Positions 55,036 through 64,000 of a stretch of 64,000 bases of DNA are shown piece by piece. The notes beneath the pieces were generated by a model, which did no database searches, was not told the DNA's origin, and was given only the letters and a program-made list of their open reading frames with translations. The position numbers were made by a program, and so were the translations under genes. Origin of the DNA: Pithys albifrons albifrons (Eukaryota > Chordata > Aves > Passeriformes > Thamnophilidae). The stretch lies in contig NC_092470.1 of the NCBI RefSeq assembly GCF_047495875.1, forward strand, positions 20,977,185 to 21,041,184. Reading direction: 5' to 3'. The number at the start of each line of letters is the position of its first letter. Positions within the stretch are counted from its first letter, which is position 1.

Positions 55036-55355
55036 AGGTGTTTCAGAGGACACTCAGTGCCACATCCAGTCCCTTCTCCAGCCTCGTTGCTCTTCTCTGG
55101 CCCCGCTCCAGCCCCTCAATCTCTTTCCTCAACTGAGGGGCCCAGAACTGAACACAACACTCAAGGTGTGGCCTCCCCAAGGCAGAGTCCAGGGGAAGGG
55201 TCACTGCCCTGGGCCTGCTGGCCACGCTAGTTTGGATCCAGGCCAGGATCCCCTTGGCCTTCTTGGCCACCTGGGCACACTGTTGGCTCATGTTGAGCTT
55301 CCTGTCAATTAGTACTCCAAGGTCCCTCTGCCTGGCTGCTCTCCAGCCACTTTTG

Positions 55356-56620
55356 CTCTTTTCTTGCTGATTAAAGCTATAATTTTTTTTTCAAGATCAG
55401 TTTTGAGGAGAAATAAAATAAAGAAACTCATCTGTGCACCTTTGCTCCTGCTGGCACACACAGAGGGGGTAAATTGCACATCAGGGATGCCCAATGGTGC
55501 CAACAGTGCCCTCAGTGTCAGCATCTTCAGGTTTGGGGTGTTGGGTCTTTCCTGCCTTTTTATTTCCCAGTCCCTGAGGGAAAAGGAAAGGGGGAAACGC
55601 AGGAAAAGAAATCACCTGGGATTGTGTCACCCTTGATAATGCACAGGAGCAGGAAATGGGAGAGCCAAGTGAGGAAAGGCAGGGGAGGCTGGAGGAAATG
55701 GGGATTTATAGCCTGAGTGCCTGAGAGCTCCTTTAGGCCTATAAATAAATGATAAAATGAGTAAATTCTGAAATCAAACAGCACTGAATTATTGAAGTGC
55801 TCACCTGGGAACAGCTGGGACTCAGCCAGGCAAGTGCCAAACCCAAAATCCACGTGGTGTGGGCTGAGAAGGGGAAACAGTTCCTTGGGGTCAGCAGATC
55901 CAGGGATTTGCTCCACCTCAGAGCCAGCTGTGGGAACTCAGGGAGCAGGAGATGCCCCTGGAGAAGGGATCCCACTGGATGCCCCTTGTTACAGTCCCGT
56001 GAGGTGGGAAATCCAGGGATTTGCTCCACCTTGGAGTCAACCACAGAGCTTTGGGAGCTGGAGATGCCCCTGGAGAAGGGATCCCACCCAAGGGGTGCAA
56101 GCCCCAGCACCACCACCCTCACAGCAGGTTTGTGGGTGCACAGCAAGAGTTTGGGGGTTCAGGCTCCTTAGGAAGGCAGAAAATGGTCCTGCTGGTGTTT
56201 TGGAAGCACCAACATGGCTTTGCTCTTTACATGCCCTGTGGGGCACAACCAGCCCCACATCCCCCAGAACAGCCCCTGCCAGCCGGACTCTGTCCCACTC
56301 CTGCAGGGAAACTGAGCCTGGGACCTGGGTCAGGGGTTGTGCCAAGCTGGACAGTCCCCCAGGAGGTCCTGGAGCTGCTGCCCTTGGGGACATGGTACAA
56401 GGCAGGTCCTGCAGGAGGCACAGGCAGGCCCCAGAGGGCACCAACACCGACCTTCCCACTCAGACATTCCGTGTCTGGGTGGGAGCCTGTCAGCCCTCCT
56501 GGAACTGCTGCCAACTGGAAGTGACTGGTGTGGGGCAGCCTTGGGGACCCACAAGGTTAGAATGTGACTGGTGGGCAGAGGAATCCAGGGAAGTGGTGGG
56601 ATTTTTGGTAGGTGGATCAT
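55356..56620. other. Single-copy stretch with a 113-bp tandem duplication
   Basis: A two-copy duplication with offset 113 bases: atccagggatttgctccacc at 55898 and 56011, each followed by gagatgcccctggagaaggg. AT-rich to 55800. No gene recognised. Confidence 0.5.
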
Positions 56621-56755
56621 CGAATCCTGGAATGGTTGAGGATGGAAGGAACATTCAATCCAATGCCACCCCCTGCCATGGGCAAGGAACCTTCCACTAG
56701 CCCAGGATGCTCCAAGGACCATCCAGCCTGGCCTTGGACACTTCTAGGGATGGAA
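56621..56755 (-). mobile_element. CR1 3' tail, antisense
   Basis: Reads cgaatcctggaatggttgag, atgggcaaggaaccttccac and ggacacttctagggatgga. Confidence 0.85.
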
Positions 56756-57483
56756 TATACACCAGTGCCCAGGAAATTGCCACTTTCCCCCCAAAGCAGT
56801 GACCTGGTGTGACCAACAAGGTCCCCTCCCACCATCTCTCCTCTCCAGCATCACCCTCCGGCCTCGGCCTCGCCGCAGCTCCGAGGCTGGTGCTGCCCAA
56901 CCAGAGAGCCAGAGCTCCAAACCGCCTTCCAGAAAGTGGGAAAAGAGGGGTTTTCAAACCCTCAGCCCAGCGAGCTCGGTGCTGGCACTGCCTTTGAACC
57001 AACTGTCTGGTGACAGCTCCGACGGGAGCGGTGGCAGCACTCGCGAACTATTAGTGTTAAATTATTCCAACAAAAGCAGGCCTTGATGTTGTGTTGAAGT
57101 TGATAACTTGAGGACGTGTTTGAAAAGGATAAAAGCTCTGCCTTCAAAGCCTGGCTCCTCTTTTGTACCAGACACGTTGGGGAGGGGATGAACCGTTTTG
57201 GTAACAAAAGGCGTCGTTGTGGAGGTTAATTGGGAAGGGTGGGGACTGGGGAGCTGCCGGTAAATAACGGGAGTGATGAGGATGAGAATAACAATAATAA
57301 TATATAATAATAAAATATAAAAATAAAAATTAAAATAATAAAAATAATAAAAATTAATGATAATAATAATAATAAATTATGAGTAACTGTTCTCTTGACA
57401 TCAATAATAGGATTGGCTCTTTAACTGACACCCACCCAGTAACACCGTCCTGCCTGCATTTACTCCAATGAGTGGGAAGAGAT
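56756..57483. promoter_or_regulatory. Single-copy stretch; candidate element at 56995-57240; AT microsatellite
   Basis: 56995-57240 resembles a conserved element (gcgaactattagtgttaaat, aaaggataaaagctctgcct). 57284-57380 is an imperfect (AAT)n tract, the most AT-rich 100 bases in the window. Confidence 0.4.
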
Positions 57484-57555
57484 CCTGGAATCCCAGAATC
57501 CTGGAATGGTTTGGGTAGGAAGGGACCTTAAAGCACATCCCATTCCACAGCTCTC
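57484..57555 (-). mobile_element. CR1 3' end, antisense, short
   Basis: Reads cccagaatcctggaatggtt and tgggtaggaagggaccttaa. Confidence 0.82.
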
Positions 57556-57857
57556 CACAGTGCCCTGAGAGGATGGATTTCACCTTTCCTTCCACCTTCC
57601 ATCCATCCAAAAGGAGCCCACGGTGCTCAGACCCTTCAGCTGGAAGGATGCCCCATGTTTGTCACCACTAAAGAAACTGCCACTTTATTCCATGTGGGAA
57701 CTGGTCCTCGACTGATGGTGCCAGGAAGGAGATGCTCCCCTCAGAAGCAGCTGGGAGCATCCTGGCTCCTCATTGCCCAGCTGTGAAGGTTTGATCTCAG
57801 TGGGCACACACGGGAAGGGCAGTGCAGGCAGGGAGGGTGTTCAGTGCTGGTCATACA

Positions 57858-58045
57858 GTCATGGAATGCTTTGGGTTGGAAGTGGAGTTAAAGATCATCT
57901 TGTTCCACCCCCTGCCATGGGCAGGGGCACCTCCCAACAGCCCAGGGTGCTCCAAGCCCTGTCCAGCCTGACCTTGAGCACTCCCAGAGCTGGGGCAGCC
58001 ACAGCTTCTCTGCCCAACCTGTGCCAGGGCCTGCCCACCCTCATT
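57858..58045 (-). mobile_element. CR1 3' tail, antisense
   Basis: Reads catggaatgctttgggttgg, ggggcacctcccaacagccc and gagctggggcagccacagct. Confidence 0.87.
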
Positions 58046-58189
58046 GTAAAAATCTTCCTTTCTGCTGTGGGAGGAGGGACATAAAGTCTAAACCTTCAGA
58101 CCCAAAATGCATCCAGTCCCACACAGATCCCAGCCCAGGAGCCACCCCTTGTCACCACATGGGTCCCCAGGGTGACCCTGGCCTGGAGC

Positions 58190-58800
58190 CACCGCTGGGA
58201 GCCAGAGCAGAGCTTGGGTTTGTTCCACCTGACATTGAACCAGGGCTAAATTTGTGCCGTTCACACTCGGGCTCAGTGACAGCCACGAGGAGCCAGAAGT
58301 GCCTTCCCTTTCCAGCGCAATAAAGATAGGATGGAAAAAAAGTTTCCTGGTGGATTAACACCCTCGAGGCACTCGAGGCTGTCACTGCCAATAGGCACCA
58401 TCCAGCGCTTGACCTCGCCGGGTGCCGAGGGAGGGGGGGAAGGAAAGCAACAAGCACTTTCTAGGGATGGAAACACGTGACAGTCCACAAATCAAGCCCA
58501 GAACACGCAGAACTGAGCCAGTAATTAGCTTTATAAACACACAATTCGGTGGATGTGACAAAAGCTGTAATTTCCCATCTGACCCCGTCCCCTGGCCGGG
58601 GCCGGCGGGAGGCAGGTTATTAATAGCAGCAGCAAGAGTTGGGATTTTTCTTCTCCCTGGCACTCGGGAGGGGGGCAAATGACCTCAGTGTGAAGAAACT
58701 TTATTTTCTCCTGCCTCTTGATTGATGTGGGGAATGCGGAGCGTGATTAGCGCCTCTCATCAATAAGGGGCGCGGGGCTGACAGCTGCGAAGCGAGCCCA
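58190..58800. promoter_or_regulatory. Candidate conserved non-coding element(s)
   Basis: Single-copy blocks: agccagtaattagctttata, caaagatag-like GATA words, caggttattaatagcagcag, and TGATTGAT (58719-58726, PBX-HOX type) followed by gcgtgattagcgcctctcat. Leads into a CpG-rich segment. Confidence 0.45.
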
Positions 58801-58984
58801 GACACCCCGGGAAGCGACGAGCTCCGAATCTCCCTGCCAGCCCCGCTTCCATCGCACGGCGGCAGCTGCCAAAGCAGCGCTTACCGCGGGCCGGGAGCGC
58901 CGGGAATAGCGGGGCAGAGAGCAGAGGAGCGGGATGTTCGCACCCTCCCCTGGCCAGGGCAGCGAGGATTTGCAGGGCAGGGAT
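58801..58984. promoter_or_regulatory. CpG-rich segment
   Basis: High CpG (gcgcttaccgcgggccggga, gcgccgggaatagcggggca), contiguous with the CpG-rich 23-bp array. A possible CpG island; no transcript start assigned. Confidence 0.4.
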
Positions 58985-59341
58985 GGAGCTCGAGGCACGG
59001 CGGCGGCTCAGCTCGAGGCACGGCACCGGCTCAGCTCGAGGCACGGCGCCGGCTCAGCTCGAGGCACGGCGCCGGCTCAGCTCGAGGCACGGCACCGGCT
59101 CAGCTCGAGGCACGGCAGCGGCTCAGCTCGAGGCACGGCAGCGGCTGAGCTCGAGGAACGGCAGCGGCTGAGCTCGAGGCACGGCGGAGGCTCAGCTCGA
59201 GGCACGGCAGCGGCTCAGCTCGAGGCACGGCACCGGCTCAGCTCGAGCGAGGCACGGCGGCGGCTCAGCTCGAGGCACGGCACCGGCTCAGCTCGAGGCA
59301 CGGCGGCGGCTCAGCTCGAGGAACGGCACCGGCTCAGCTCG
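58985..59341. repeat. 23-bp CpG-rich minisatellite, about 15 units
   Basis: Unit cacggcaccggctcagctcg then agg, with a 4-base insertion (gagcgagg) near 59247. Most units hold three or four CpG and one CTCGAG palindrome. Three units make 69 bases, so frames stay open. Confidence 0.95.
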
Positions 59342-59611
59342 GGCTCCTTCCAAGCCAGAGATGGCAATGCCAGAAATAAGTTTGCATCCAACTCGTGCCC
59401 CGGGTTTCCAGGTGAGCCCTCTCTGGGGGTTTGGTGATACACAGTCCCTTAGGAAAAACTTTGGAAAACCCTCAGGACTTGGTGATGGGCAGCATTGACT
59501 CTTGATGACTCAGACAGATCCTGTTTTCCTTCAGCTTTTGAATTTTTGAATTTTGCTCTTCCCTGGACCCCCTCCAGAACTTATCTATCTACTTGTGGTA
59601 AAAATGCATCC

Positions 59612-59722
59612 TGAAATTGGCTGCTCATCCCATTCCAAGTGGCAGAGACACCTTCCACCAGCCCGGGTTGCTCCAAGCCCTGTCCAACCTTGGACACTCC
59701 AGGGATGGAGAGGCCACATTTT
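59612..59722 (-). mobile_element. CR1 3' tail fragment, antisense
   Basis: Reads ctgctcatcccattccaagt, gacaccttccaccagcccgg and ggacactccagggatgg. Confidence 0.8.
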
Positions 59723-60374
59723 GTAAATGAAGAAACATTTGGCTTTTTCCTTGGGAATGTTTGGCAGCAAACCCTCGTGTGACCCAGCTCTGCTTCCCTC
59801 CAGGAGGTTCAGCCCACTGAGCTCAGCCCACACCCCCCAAAGCTGGCACTGGCACCTCTGCCCAGCATCCTGCCAGCCCTGAACCCAGGATTTGCCATTC
59901 CCTGGCTAATTCCTGCGATTTTCCATTTGAAAAGAAGCCCTTTGAAGTGGGGAGCCCTTTGCTCCCTGCAAGGCCTCAGCAGGGAAAGGAGGCACAGGCA
60001 GACCCCGGGACAGGGTTGCCTGGAAGATCCATCGCCTGAGGTTTCCCAAATTTTTTCCAGAGATGGACATGTTTTGAATTTAGGCTTTCGTGTCAAGTTG
60101 TGTGCCAGTGTGGGGATTTCATCTGGGTTTGATGTTTATTTATTTAATTTTTGCAGCCACAGAGCACGCACTGCCAGGGAAATCTGGTTTTTGTCTGCGT
60201 GTGGAGGGTCTGAGCAGGGAAATGCCTCTCTGGGATGACATTTCCAAAGGGAGGCTTTGGGGTTGGAAGAGAGGCAGGTTCACCCTCAAAGCCTGGATCT
60301 GAGAGCTGGATCTGGATGGTCCAGGTTGCCCCACAGAGACAGTGTTGAGGTCAGGGCTTTTTTTTTCTGGACAT
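59723..60374. other. Single-copy stretch
   Basis: AT-rich near 60110-60150 (gatgtttatttatttaattt). No gene recognised. Confidence 0.35.
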
Positions 60375-60697
60375 CAATGAAGGGAAGTTCTGGCCAGCTG
60401 GGGGTTGGTCTCTTCTCCCAGGCACTCAGCAATAGGACAAGGGGGCACGATGGGCTCAAGCTCTGCCAGGGGAAATTGAAGTTGGAGAGCAGAAAGAAAT
60501 TCTTTGCAGAGAGAGTGCTCAGGGATTGGAATGGGCTGCCCAGAGAGGGGGTGGATTCCCCATCCCTGGAGGTGTTTAAGGTGACACTGGACGTGGCACT
60601 GAGTGCCATGGGCTGGTGAGCACAGTGGGGTTGGATCAAGATTTGGACTTGATGATCTTGGAAGTCTTTTCCAACCCAATCCATTCTATGATTCTAT
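60375..60697 (+). mobile_element. CR1 3' tail, sense, young-looking
   Basis: Reads gggaagttctggccagctgg, aattgaagttggagagcaga, ggaatgggctgcccagagag and ggcactgagtgccatgggct, and ends ccattctatgattctatga. It shows the intact form of the tail that is folded back in the composite elements. Confidence 0.92.
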
Positions 60698-60761
60698 GAA
60701 GATCCTTCTGGGGTATTTTTGTGGTCCTTGCCCTAAGGATAATTCCCATTTCAGTTGAAAT

Positions 60762-61272
60762 CCTTCCCCTGGACTCTGCCTTGGGGAGGCCACACCTTGA
60801 GTGTTGTGTTCAGTTCTGGGCCCCTCAGTTGAGGAAAGAGATTGAGGGGCTGGAGAAGGGACTGGATGTGGCACTGAGTGTCCTCTGAAACACCTCCAGG
60901 GACAGAGAATCCAACATGTCTTGATCCAACCCCACTGTGATCACCAGCCCAGGGCACAGAGTGCCCTGGGCTGGTGATCACAGTGGGATTGGATCAAGAT
61001 GTGGTGGATTCTCACTCAGTGCCACATCCATAGAATCACAGAATGGATTGGGTTGGAAAAGACCTCCAAGATCATCAAGTCCAACCCTTGGTCCAACTCC
61101 AGTCCCTTTACCAGATCATGGCACTCAGTGCCATGGCCAAGCTCAGCTGAAAAACCTCCAGGGATGGGGAATCCACCCCCTCTCTGGGCAGCCCATTCCA
61201 ATCCCTGAGCACTCTCTCTGCAAAGAATTTCTTTCTCATCTCCAACTTCAATTTCCCCTGGCAGAGCTTGAT
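60762..61272. mobile_element. Composite CR1 with foldback, third locus (both orientations)
   Basis: 60762-60895 is sense CR1 (gccttggggaggccacacct, gttgaggaaagagattgagg); 60896-60931 is one inverted 45-bp unit; the palindrome is 60920-60998; 61030-61272 is an antisense CR1 3' tail (gaatcacagaatggattggg). Same parts as at 11 and 54 kb in a different arrangement. Confidence 0.85.
60920..60998. repeat. 79-bp foldback palindrome (third copy)
   Basis: 38-base arms with one mismatch (gggatt for ggggtt on the right) and loop AGA. Confidence 0.94.
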
Positions 61273-61529
61273 TTGCAAACACCCAAGGAGAAATCCTCCC
61301 CTCTCCTTTGCCCTTTCCAGTCCATCAGAGGTGCAGGGCAGGCAGGAGAAAGCAGCAGCTTCTCCTTATCCTGCAGAGACTGCAGTGCAGCCCCTGGCAC
61401 TCAGCTCCCTTCTCTCCCACGCCACTGGATCTGCTCCTCCAAAACCTCTCCTGGTCCATCCAGAGCAGCTGAAAGTGGGGAGAGCAGCTCCCACCTCTGC
61501 CAGGGTGTCCCCTCCACTGGAGTGTGAAC

Positions 61530-61606
61530 AGCAGCTCCAGAACATCCCTCCTGCTCCTGCTCTGCCTCTTGCCCTGCCTCCTGCTCTGCCTCCTGCTCCT
61601 ACCCTG

Positions 61607-61641
<35 letters not shown>

Positions 61642-61757
61642 AGCACCTGCTCCTACTCCTGCTCCTGCTCCTGCTCTTACTCCTGCTCCTGCTCCTGCTC
61701 TGCCTCCTGCTCCTGCCCTGCCTCCTGCTCCTGCTCCTGCTCCAGCACCTGCTCCTA

Positions 61758-61800
<43 letters not shown>

Positions 61801-61882
61801 CCTGTCTCCTGCTCCTGTTCCTGCCCTGCCTCCTGCTCCTGTTCCTGCTCCTGCTCCTGCACCTGCTCCTGCTCCTGCTCTG

Positions 61883-61914
<32 letters not shown>

Positions 61915-61945
61915 CCTGCCTCCTGCTCCTGCCCCAGCAGCTGCC
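61530..61945. repeat. (CTCCTG)n hexanucleotide-rich array
   Basis: tgctcctgctcctgctcctg with interspersed ccctgcct and cagcacct. Encodes Pro-Ala or poly-Leu on the plus strand and Gly-Ala, Ser-Arg or Glu-Gln on the minus strand, all repeat artefacts. Confidence 0.95.
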
Positions 61946-62694
61946 CAGCCCCTCCCAGGATCCAGCCATGGCTGAGGGTCACCTGTATTATTAATTCCTC
62001 CTGGCATCACCTCCAGGCTGATTGAATTCCCCAGGGATAACTGAGTGCCTGCTGGGTAAGGACCAGCAGAGTCTCTGTCCCTGGCTGGTGTTACCTCGGG
62101 AGGTTCCCAGCCCGGGGAGCCCACGGAGGAGCTGCCTCTTCCTTCCACTCCTCCTCCTTTTATTTTTAGTGGCTGGGCTTTAACATCCAACAGTGCTGAC
62201 CTGGCAGGAATCTCCCAGCTCTGCCCCCATGGTCGTGTGCCACATTTCTGACTTGCAAATAACTTCCAGGGAGAGCGAGGGTGTATTTATCAAACACAGC
62301 CAGGGCTGCATCTTTATTTAGCTCCTTCTGTTTCCACACTGTATAATTCATGAAATTGCCTTAGAAAGTTGGGGCGGAATTAAATCGTTGACCAGCCCAT
62401 GAACCGGAGTTGACACTTCCATTATTTTAAAAGGAAAGCTGAGAGAAACTAAACCCTGACAAATAACCCTGAGCTGGGGGAGAGGGGCCAGGATGGAGCT
62501 CAGTGCTGGCTGAGCAGAGAGAGGCACAGCAGAGACAGCTCCAGAGCATCCTGTGTGGCTGCTGGATCCATCCTGCCCTGCCAGGGGGAGGATTTCCTTC
62601 CCAGATGATGGAAAACCTTCCCGTGCCCTCCATGGGGTGTGGGGTGGCATCTCTGGGCTCATCCCACAGTGTGGGCAGAGTGAGGGGGGATTGT
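61946..62694. promoter_or_regulatory. Single-copy stretch; candidate element at 62160-62470
   Basis: 62160-62470 is AT-rich (gtgtatttatcaaacacagc, actgtataattcatgaaatt, ggcggaattaaatcgttgac) and enhancer-like by composition. No gene recognised. Confidence 0.4.
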
Positions 62695-63085
62695 CCCCCT
62701 GTGCCCCCCTCAGGTCAGACCCCACCTGCAGAGCTGCCTCCAGCTCTGGGGAACAACAGCACAAGGATGTGGAGCTGCTGGAGAGTCCTGAGGAGACCAC
62801 GGAGATGCTGCAGGGCTGGAGCCCCTTTGGAGCCAGGCTGGGAGAGCTGGGGGGGTCACCTGGAGAGGAGAAGGATCCAGGGACACCTGAGAGCCCCTGG
62901 CAGGGCCTGAAGGGGCTCCAGGAGAGCTGGAGAGGGACTGGGGACAAGGCATGGAGGGACAGGACACAGGGAAAGGCTTCCCACGGCCAGAGGGCAGGGA
63001 TAGGTGGGATACTGGGAATAAATTCCTCTCTGTGAGCATGGTGAGGTCTCTGCAGTCCCTTCCAACACAAACCATTTTAGGATTC
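62695..63085 (+). mobile_element. CR1 3' portion, sense
   Basis: Reads caggtcagaccccacctgca, gatgtggagctgctggagag, ctggagcccctttggagcca, gggactggggacaaggcatg, and ends ccattttaggattctataaa. The usual tail is internally deleted. Confidence 0.88.
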
Positions 63086-63488
63086 TATAAAAATCTCACA
63101 GAGAACATTGGCATCAAACTGCCCTGGGGCACTGCCCACTGCCCAATTTACCTCAGCTATAAATGGCATCATTAACCTGCACGGTCCAAACACTTTGTAC
63201 CACCAGGACTCAGCCCTGGGAAACAAATGAATCTTTAAAAGTGTGAACCCTATTCACAGAATTGCTGCTCCATAAATCATTCACATCAGCCAGGCTACTT
63301 CACAAAGGCCTCTCTGGCTTCATGCTGGCAAGGAAAAGGCAGAGAGCTCTAAATAGTTTGGCTGTGTGAATATTCCCCAGCACCCAGCAACTGCCTTTCA
63401 GCAGGTAATGAAACACACGATGTGCTCCTCAGCTTTGACCCAGGGCTGTTCCATGGGAATTTTTTCCCAGTACCCTTTCCCCTTTTTC
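63086..63488. promoter_or_regulatory. Candidate conserved non-coding element
   Basis: Single-copy AT-rich sequence (cagctataaatggcatcatt, gctccataaatcattcacat). The role is inferred. Confidence 0.35.
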
Positions 63489-63755
63489 ACAGAATCACCA
63501 CAGAATCCTGGAATGGTTTGGATTGGAAGGGACCTTAGAGACCATCCTGTCCCTGCAGGGACACCTCCCACCAGCCCAGGCTGCTCCAAGCCCTGTCCAG
63601 CCTGGCCTGGGACACTCCCAGGGCTGGGGCAGCCACAGCTGCTCTGCCCAACCTGTGCCAGGGCCTGCCCACCCTCCCAGCCAAGGATTCCTTCCCAATA
63701 TCCCATCATTCCCTGCCCCCTGGCAGTGGGAAGCCATTCCCTGTGTCCTGGCACT
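63489..63755 (-). mobile_element. CR1 3' tail, antisense
   Basis: Reads cacagaatcctggaatggtt, ggacacctcccaccagccca, gggctggggcagccacagct and attccttcccaatatccc-type sequence. Confidence 0.9.
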
Positions 63756-64000
63756 GACTGCCCGTTGATCCCCCTGGAAGTTTTGCAGTGAGTTGTGCCT
63801 CAGGATGTGACACAGGAGCTCTGTCAGAGCCCCCAGCCCCGCCCAGTCTCTCCACCCAGACCACGCTCCCGCTTTCACAGCACGAATTCCCTTTGTTCCC
63901 TCTGCCGATCCTGCCCGTGTGATCTCGGCTTCTGACGGACAGGCAGCTCCTTCACAACTGTTCCTTTAGAGCCCCTTCAGGATGGGAGTCCCTCCTTTCT
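63756..64000. other. Window end, single-copy
   Basis: No gene or repeat recognised in the last 245 bases. Confidence 0.4.

Larger units (their letters stand above)
54089..55355 (-). mobile_element. Composite CR1, antisense, with foldback and 9-unit 45-bp repeat
   Basis: Same architecture as 10941-12135: CR1 3' end (tcatagaatcatagaatgga), tail to about 54540, second 3' end, palindrome (54573-54651), 45-bp array, then deeper CR1 (tgaggggcccagaactgaac, cttcttggccacctgggcac). Its 5' truncation (about 55355) differs from that of the 11-kb copy. Confidence 0.87.

Noticed and set aside
61268..62190. Pro-Ala, Leu, Ser-Arg and Gly-Ala ORFs
   Set aside because: Translation of the CTCCTG array in different frames; the Ser-Arg frame only imitates an SR protein.
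1..64000. tRNA, rRNA or microRNA genes
   Set aside because: None could be recognised by eye; hairpins found belong to CR1 foldbacks or inverted CR1 pairs. A covariance-model scan would be decisive.

Overview
The window looks like a stretch of bird nuclear genome, most likely songbird-like. The first 5.2 kb carries the 3' end of a vertebrate KIF23 gene with canonical GT-AG introns. At least 40 fragments of CR1, the dominant LINE of birds, lie on both strands, nearly all as 5'-truncated 3' tails. The DNA is GC-rich and crowded with minisatellites. Homology calls rest on reading the sequence against remembered families; no database search was run.

Layout. 551-5215: last seven exons of KIF23 (+ strand), including the alternatively used exon that separates the CHO1 and MKLP1 isoforms, then stop codon, 3' UTR and poly(A) signal. 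From about 5.2 kb to the end I see no further confident multi-exon gene. In mammals KIF23 is followed by RPLP1 and then a long gene desert before TLE3. I did not find RPLP1 exons, and the rest resembles such a desert: CR1 tails, about twenty tandem arrays of different unit length, and AT-rich single-copy islands with clustered homeodomain, POU, TCF/SOX and PBX-type words that look like conserved non-coding elements. The best of these are at 16.97-17.33, 24.87-25.13, 32.45-32.96, 41.78-42.14, 43.77-44.10, 44.68-45.06, 46.35-46.82, 52.80-53.40, 58.19-58.80 and 62.16-62.47 kb.

The most unusual content is repetitive. (1) A 20-bp array at 45.57-46.00 kb carries nine perfect CRE palindromes (TGACGTCA) alternating with CACCTG E-boxes. 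(2) A composite CR1 carries a 79-bp foldback palindrome joined to a 45-bp repeat present in 1, 2 or 9 units; it occurs at 10.9-12.1, 54.1-55.4 and 60.8-61.3 kb. (3) A 51-bp minisatellite has expanded from the CR1 3' tail at six places (3 to 6 units), and a single-unit ancestor-like copy survives at 38.2 kb. (4) Two arrays able to form G-quadruplexes on opposite strands lie at 28.3 and 42.2 kb. (5) A 22-bp array of 27 perfectly phased units shows graded CpG decay.

Most long open frames here are by-products of stop-free tandem repeats whose unit, or three times the unit, is a multiple of three; I treat them as non-genic. One small minus-strand ORF (20474-20662, 62 codons) has coding-like third positions and is offered as a low-confidence micropeptide candidate.
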